NCBI RefSeq assembly: GCF_002934625.1
Contig: NZ_PTJD01000004.1
Location: 62,001-126,000 of the forward strand
Direction: 5' to 3'
Source: Kineococcus xinjiangensis
Lineage (GTDB): Bacteria; Actinomycetota; Actinomycetes; Actinomycetales; Kineococcaceae
DNA length: 64,000 nt
This document shows positions 60,353-64,000 of this stretch, one piece after another. Under the pieces are notes generated by a model. It worked only from the letters and a program-made list of their open reading frames with translations, did not search any database and was not told the DNA's origin. Both the position numbers and the translations under genes were made by a program. The stretch's first letter is position 1; every line of letters begins with the position of its first letter.

Positions 60353-60360
60353 CACAGTAA

Positions 60361-60630
60361 CCGGCCGCGGGGACGCGGTTCAACTTCGCCCGTCGGCGCG
60401 GTCCCCCGTCCGGAGCAACCGCCGAAGCGGCCCGGAAAGCGGTGCTCGGTCGACGATCCTCCGGTGAGCGCGGTGACAGCCACTTCCCAGCGGGAAGTCC
60501 TCCGGCGACACGCCACCAGCCGTGGAAGTCCTGTGAAGAGGGTACAAAGGAGAGCAGTGGCTACTGTGTGGCCAGCCACTTGATCGCGGCCGCGTCCCGA
60601 GCGGCCGGCGAGCGGACGAGGAGGTCTGCG
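60361..60630 (+). promoter_or_regulatory. Upstream region of the acetate-uptake operon
   Basis: 270 bases between the SAM riboswitch and the DUF485 gene. ACTTCCC at 60482-60488 and GGGAAGT at 60492-60498 make a 7-bp palindrome with three central bases; AGTGGCT at 60556-60562 and AGCCACT at 60574-60580 form a second inverted repeat. These may be regulator sites. GAGGAGG at 60618-60624 is the ribosome site. A firm promoter was not found. Confidence 0.35.
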
Positions 60631-61050
60631 ATGACCACGCACGGCACGCCTCCCCCAGCGGGGGAGCCCAACGCGCACGGGAGCACGGCAGCTGCCGGCT
60701 CCGCGGTGCGAACGCCCTACCAGCAGGTGCAGGACAGTCCCGACTTCGCGGAGCTGCGCACCCGGTTCCGCCGCTTCGTCTTCCCCATGGCCGCCCTGTT
60801 CCTGGTCTGGTACTTCACGTACGTCCTGCTGGCCGCCTACGCCTCTGACTTCATGAGCACGAAGGTGTTCGGCAACATCACCGTCGGCCTGCTCATGGGC
60901 CTCGGCCAGTTCCTGTCGACCTTCATCATCACCACGCTCTACGTGAGCTGGGCGAACAAGAAGTTCGACCCCGCCGCCACCGCGCTCCGCGAGCGCGTCG
61001 AGAGCCACGGCCCCCTCAGCGGCCACGTCGGCGAAGGAGGCCACAAGTGA
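60631..61050 (+). CDS. DUF485 membrane protein (YjcH-like)
   Basis: 139 residues from ATG 60631 with GAGGAGG seven bases upstream. The N-terminal 35 residues are Gly/Ala/Pro-rich; then YQQVQDSPDFAELRTRFRRFVFPMAALFLVWYFTYVLLAAYASDFM and a second helix (NITVGLLMGLGQFLSTFIITTLYVSWANKKFDP), the DUF485 signature. It has two membrane helices and is nearly always the partner of ActP-type symporters. The stop overlaps the actP start by four bases (GTGA). Confidence 0.92.
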   Translation: MTTHGTPPPAGEPNAHGSTAAAGSAVRTPYQQVQDSPDFAELRTRFRRFVFPMAALFLVWYFTYVLLAAYASDFMSTKVFGNITVGLLMGLGQFLSTFIITTLYVSWANKKFDPAATALRERVESHGPLSGHVGEGGHK

Positions 61051-62699
61051 TCGCAGGGCTCGGCGCGGCAGCCGCCCCCGCCGCCGACATCGGCAACCCG
61101 GTCGTCAACATCGCCATCTTCGGCGCCTTCGTGGCCGTCACGATGGCCATCGTCATCAAGGCCAGCCGCAACAACACCAGCGCCGCCGACTTCTACGCGG
61201 GCGGTCGCTCCTTCACCGGCGGCCAGAACGGCACGGCCATCGCCGGCGACTACCTCTCGGCCGCGAGCTTCCTCGGCATCGCCGGGGCCATCGCGATCTA
61301 CGGCTACGACGGCTTCCTGTACTCCATCGGCTTCCTCGTGGCGTGGCTCGTGGCGCTGCTGCTGGTGGCGGAGCTGCTGCGCAACACCGGCCGCTTCACC
61401 ATGGCCGACGTCCTCAGCTTCCGGCTGCAGGAGCGCCCGGTGCGCATGGCCGCGGCCTGCTCCACGCTCATCGTCTGCTTCTTCTACCTGCTCGCGCAGA
61501 TGGCGGGCGCCGGCGGCCTCGTCGCGCTGCTGCTCGGCGTGACGAGCACCGCCGGCCAGAACATCACGATCACCGTCGTGGGCGCCCTGATGATCATGTA
61601 CGTGCTCATCGGCGGCATGAAGGGCACCACCTGGGTCCAGATCATCAAGGCGATCCTGCTCGTCGCCGGCGCCGGCCTCATGACGGTGCTGGTGCTCGCG
61701 CAGTACGGCTTCAACCTGTCCGAGCTGCTCGGCGCCGCCGTGGCCCGCGAGGGCAACGCCGGCGAGGCCATGCTCGGCCCGGGCGCGCAGTACGGCGCCT
61801 CGGCACTGACGAAGCTGAACTTCATCTCCCTCTCGCTCGCCCTCGTGCTGGGCACCGCGGGCCTGCCCCACGTGCTCATGCGCTTCTACACGGTGCCGAC
61901 CTCGCGCGAGGCCCGCACCAGCGTCGTCTGGGCCATCTGGATCATCGGGTTCTTCTACCTGTTCACCCTGGTGCTGGGCTACGGCGCCGGCGCCCTCGTG
62001 GGCCGGGAGACGATCCTCGCGGCGCCGGGCAAGGCGAACTCCGCGGCGCCGCTGCTGGCCTACCAGCTCGGCGGCGAGGTCCTGCTCGGGATCATCGCGG
62101 CGGTGGCCTTCGCGACGATCCTCGCGGTCGTCGCCGGTCTCGCGATCACCGCCAGCGCGTCCTTCGCCCACGACATCTACGCCAGCGTGATCAAGCGCGG
62201 TCAGGTGAACCCCGACGCCGAGGTGCGGGTCGCCCGCATCACCGTCGTCGTCATCGGCGCCGTGGCCATCGTCGGCGGCATCTTCGCCAAGGGGCAGAAC
62301 ATCGCCTTCCTGGTGGCCCTGGCGTTCGCGGTGGCGGCCAGCGCCAACCTGCCGACGATCCTCTACTCGCTCTTCTGGCCCCGCTTCACCACCCGCGGGG
62401 CGCTGTGGAGCATCTACGGCGGGCTCATCTCCTGCATCACGCTGATCGCCTTCTCCCCGGTCGTCTCCGGGAAGACCGACCCGGCCACCGGGGCGAGCCT
62501 GTCGATGATCACCGACACGAACGTCGACTTCTCCTGGTTCCCCCTGGAGAACCCGGGCATCATCAGCATCCCGCTCGGCTTCTTCCTGGGCTGGCTCGGC
62601 TCGGTCACCTCCAAGGAGCGCGGCGCGGAGCTGCGCGCCGCCGAGATGGAGGTCCGCTCCCTCACCGGGGCCGGCGCCGAGAAGGCCGTCGACCACTGA
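61047..62699 (+). CDS. actP: Cation/acetate symporter
   Basis: 550 residues from GTG 61047. Sodium:solute symporter (SSS) family with about 13 helices. Seen: SAADFYAGGRSFTGGQNGTAIAGDYLSAASFLGIAGAIA, the SSS signature, GLPHVLMRFYTVPTSREARTSVVWA, and FATILAVVAGLAITASASFAHDIY. In actinobacteria the closest type is MctC, a transporter of acetate, propionate and pyruvate. The pair with DUF485 is the usual arrangement. It ends before a terminator hairpin facing rsmI. Confidence 0.94.
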   Translation: MIAGLGAAAAPAADIGNPVVNIAIFGAFVAVTMAIVIKASRNNTSAADFYAGGRSFTGGQNGTAIAGDYLSAASFLGIAGAIAIYGYDGFLYSIGFLVAWLVALLLVAELLRNTGRFTMADVLSFRLQERPVRMAAACSTLIVCFFYLLAQMAGAGGLVALLLGVTSTAGQNITITVVGALMIMYVLIGGMKGTTWVQIIKAILLVAGAGLMTVLVLAQYGFNLSELLGAAVAREGNAGEAMLGPGAQYGASALTKLNFISLSLALVLGTAGLPHVLMRFYTVPTSREARTSVVWAIWIIGFFYLFTLVLGYGAGALVGRETILAAPGKANSAAPLLAYQLGGEVLLGIIAAVAFATILAVVAGLAITASASFAHDIYASVIKRGQVNPDAEVRVARITVVVIGAVAIVGGIFAKGQNIAFLVALAFAVAASANLPTILYSLFWPRFTTRGALWSIYGGLISCITLIAFSPVVSGKTDPATGASLSMITDTNVDFSWFPLENPGIISIPLGFFLGWLGSVTSKERGAELRAAEMEVRSLTGAGAEKAVDH

Positions 62700-62744
62700 C
62701 ACCCCCACGCTGACAGCGGGCACGCCCCGCGGTCACAGCACACG

Positions 62745-62777
62745 ACAGCCCCCGGCGGACCACCCGCCGGGGGCTGT
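62745..62777. terminator. Bidirectional terminator between actP and rsmI
   Basis: A perfect 14-bp stem (62745-62758/62764-62777) with a loop of five, followed by TTCG. It separates the convergent actP and rsmI genes. Confidence 0.83.
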
Positions 62778-62836
62778 TCGCTGCCCGGCCCCGGGTCGCG
62801 CCGGCCCGCGGGACGGGGCCGGCGACGGGGCCTCGG

Positions 62837-63739
62837 TCAGCGGCGGGCCGACCCGCCCCGGGCCTTCGCCGCGGCCTCGTACAGCTCCCGCTTCACCACA
62901 CCGGTCGCGTCCGCCACCGCGGCCACCGCGTCCTTCAGCCGGCTGCCGTCGGCGACCAGGGCCAGCACCTGCCCCACGAGGTCCTGCACCGGCGGCGCCT
63001 CCCCGGCCGGGGCCGGTGCCACCACCAGGCACACCTCGCCCCGCACCTCCCCCGCCGCGGCCCACGCGGCCAGCTCCCCCAGCGGCAGCCGCACGACCTC
63101 CTCGTACGTCTTGGTCAGCTCCCGGCACACCGCCGCCGGACGGTCCGCGCCGAACGCGGCGGCCATCGCCTCCAGCGTGGCGGCCGTGCGGTGCGGCGCC
63201 TCGAAGAAGACCAGCGTGCGCTGCTCCCGCGCCAGCGCCGCCAGCGCCCGGGACCGCTCCCCCGGCTTGCGGGGGCAGAAGCCCTCGAAGGCGAAGCGGT
63301 CCACCGGCAGCCCCGAGACGGCCAGCGCGGTCAGCACCGCCGAGGGCCCCGGAACGGCCGTCACCGGCAGCCCCGCGTCCACGCAGGCGCGGGTCAGCCG
63401 GTAGCCGGGATCGGACACCGACGGCATCCCCGCATCGGTCACGAGGGCCACCACGGCGCCCTCGGCGACCGCGGCGACCAGCTCGGGCGTGCGGGCCGAC
63501 TCGTTGTGCTCGTGGTAGCTCAGCATCCGGCCCCTGGGCTCGACGCCGAGGTCCGCGCACAGCCGTCGCGTGCGCCGCGTGTCCTCCGCGGCCACGACGT
63601 CCGCCTCGGCGAGCAGCCGCGCCAGCCGCGGCGAGGCGTCGAGGGCGTTGCCGATGGGCGTGGCGGCCAGCACGAGCCGGCCGCCGCCCGCCGCCGCGCT
63701 CCCCGCACCCGCACCCGCACCGTCCGTCGTCGCTGCCAC
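62837..63739 (-). CDS. rsmI: 16S rRNA (cytidine-1402-2'-O)-methyltransferase
   Basis: 300 residues from GTG 63739. Tetrapyrrole-methylase fold: LVLAATPIGNALDASPRLARLLAEADVVAAEDTRRTRRLC, SYHEHNE, VALVTDAGMPSVSDPGYRLTRACVDAGLPVTAVPGPSAVLTALAVSGLPVDRFAFEGFCPRK, LVFFEAPHRTAATL and RELTKTYEEVVRLPLGELAAW, all RsmI landmarks. It methylates the ribose of C1402 in 16S rRNA. The N-terminal Gly/Ala stretch of 18 residues is lineage-specific. Divergent from the protein mannosyltransferase gene, the usual arrangement in actinobacteria. Confidence 0.95.
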   Translation of the reverse strand: MAATTDGAGAGAGSAAAGGGRLVLAATPIGNALDASPRLARLLAEADVVAAEDTRRTRRLCADLGVEPRGRMLSYHEHNESARTPELVAAVAEGAVVALVTDAGMPSVSDPGYRLTRACVDAGLPVTAVPGPSAVLTALAVSGLPVDRFAFEGFCPRKPGERSRALAALAREQRTLVFFEAPHRTAATLEAMAAAFGADRPAAVCRELTKTYEEVVRLPLGELAAWAAAGEVRGEVCLVVAPAPAGEAPPVQDLVGQVLALVADGSRLKDAVAAVADATGVVKRELYEAAAKARGGSARR

Positions 63740-63826
63740 GGTGCGATCCTGCCACCGCCGCGGTACGGCGCCTGCGCCGGCGCCGGAGGCCCTGCCTAGC
63801 ATGACGCCCATGGCCAGGGACGCAGG

Positions 63827-64000
63827 GTGAGAACCGACGCACCGACCCGCACGTCGCGTCCGAGCGGTGCAGCCGCCGACCGGGCCGCCCTGCGCACCCG
63901 GCTGCTGGGAGGCCCCTCGGAGATCGACGGGGAGTCCTGGCGCCGCGCCTGGCTGCCGCTGCTGCTGATCACCGCGATCGGCGGGTTCCTGCGCTTCTGG
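63827..64000 (+). CDS. pmt: Protein O-mannosyltransferase, N-terminal part
   Basis: 58 codons from GTG 63827, cut by the right edge. The cytoplasmic tail (GGPSEIDGESWRRAWLPL) leads into a membrane helix (LLLITAIGGFLRFW), the start seen in actinobacterial PMT/dolichyl-phosphate-mannose-protein mannosyltransferases. The place opposite rsmI is the conserved mycobacterial one (Rv1002c beside Rv1003). The family identity rests on the short N-terminus and on synteny. Confidence 0.75.
   Translation, partial: MRTDAPTRTSRPSGAAADRAALRTRLLGGPSEIDGESWRRAWLPLLLITAIGGFLRFW

Overview
The window is chromosomal DNA of a very GC-rich actinomycete. Third codon positions are almost all G or C, GTG starts are common, terminators are long GC hairpins without U-tracts, and the core genes follow the mycobacterial order around pth-rplY-prs-glmU and ispE-ksgA-rpfB-tatD-metG. 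The mix of a c-di-GMP riboswitch, NPCBM domains and endonuclease V would suit a Kineosporiales-type (Kineococcus-like) genome, but genus cannot be fixed from the sequence alone.

Region 1 (1-14.8 kb) is an exopolysaccharide locus. It holds a Wzz-like protein with a degenerate ATPase domain, a membrane-anchored and a secreted polysaccharide-lyase-14-like protein, several glycosyltransferases (GT4, GT2-like, GT2, and a fused PssD/PssE type), an O-antigen-ligase-like polymerase, a Wzx-type flippase, an acyltransferase 3 and a LbH acetyltransferase. The secreted lyase-like protein carries two nearly identical NPCBM domains and sits behind a clear c-di-GMP-I riboswitch, which ties this surface-polysaccharide system to second-messenger control. 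The priming glycosyl-phosphotransferase lies apart at 20.6-22.2 kb.

Region 2 (14.9-31.4 kb) is the core block: pth, rplY/ctc, prs, glmU, tRNA-Gln, a TetR and a MarR regulator, the priming transferase, an ABC-F protein, ispE, nfi, ksgA, rpfB, tatD and metG. The order closely follows the M. tuberculosis Rv1002c-Rv1019 neighbourhood.

Region 3 (31.45-62.8 kb) is accessory and metabolic material lying between metG and rsmI/pmt, genes that are near neighbours in mycobacteria. It has (a) a compact three-module NRPS system (A-T-C-A-T plus C-A-T-TE) with its own Sfp-type PPTase and a divergent ABC exporter; (b) a six-gene operon of permease, two DUF1989 proteins, a urea-carboxylase-family enzyme, allophanate hydrolase and an aminotransferase, best read as guanidine (or urea) nitrogen assimilation, with a divergent TetR gene and a perfect 28-bp palindrome between them; (c) DUF3072, a double-VOC protein, a frameshifted DUF1349 remnant and an odd lipoprotein; (d) metF-metE behind a SAM riboswitch; (e) a DUF485/ActP acetate uptake pair.

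Region 4 (62.8-64 kb) returns to the conserved backbone with rsmI and the start of a divergent protein O-mannosyltransferase gene.

The most notable items are the c-di-GMP-controlled lyase-like/NPCBM secretory protein, two exported-protein genes that seem to start with ATC, the compact NRPS system running directly into metG, and the guanidine-type operon with its candidate operator.
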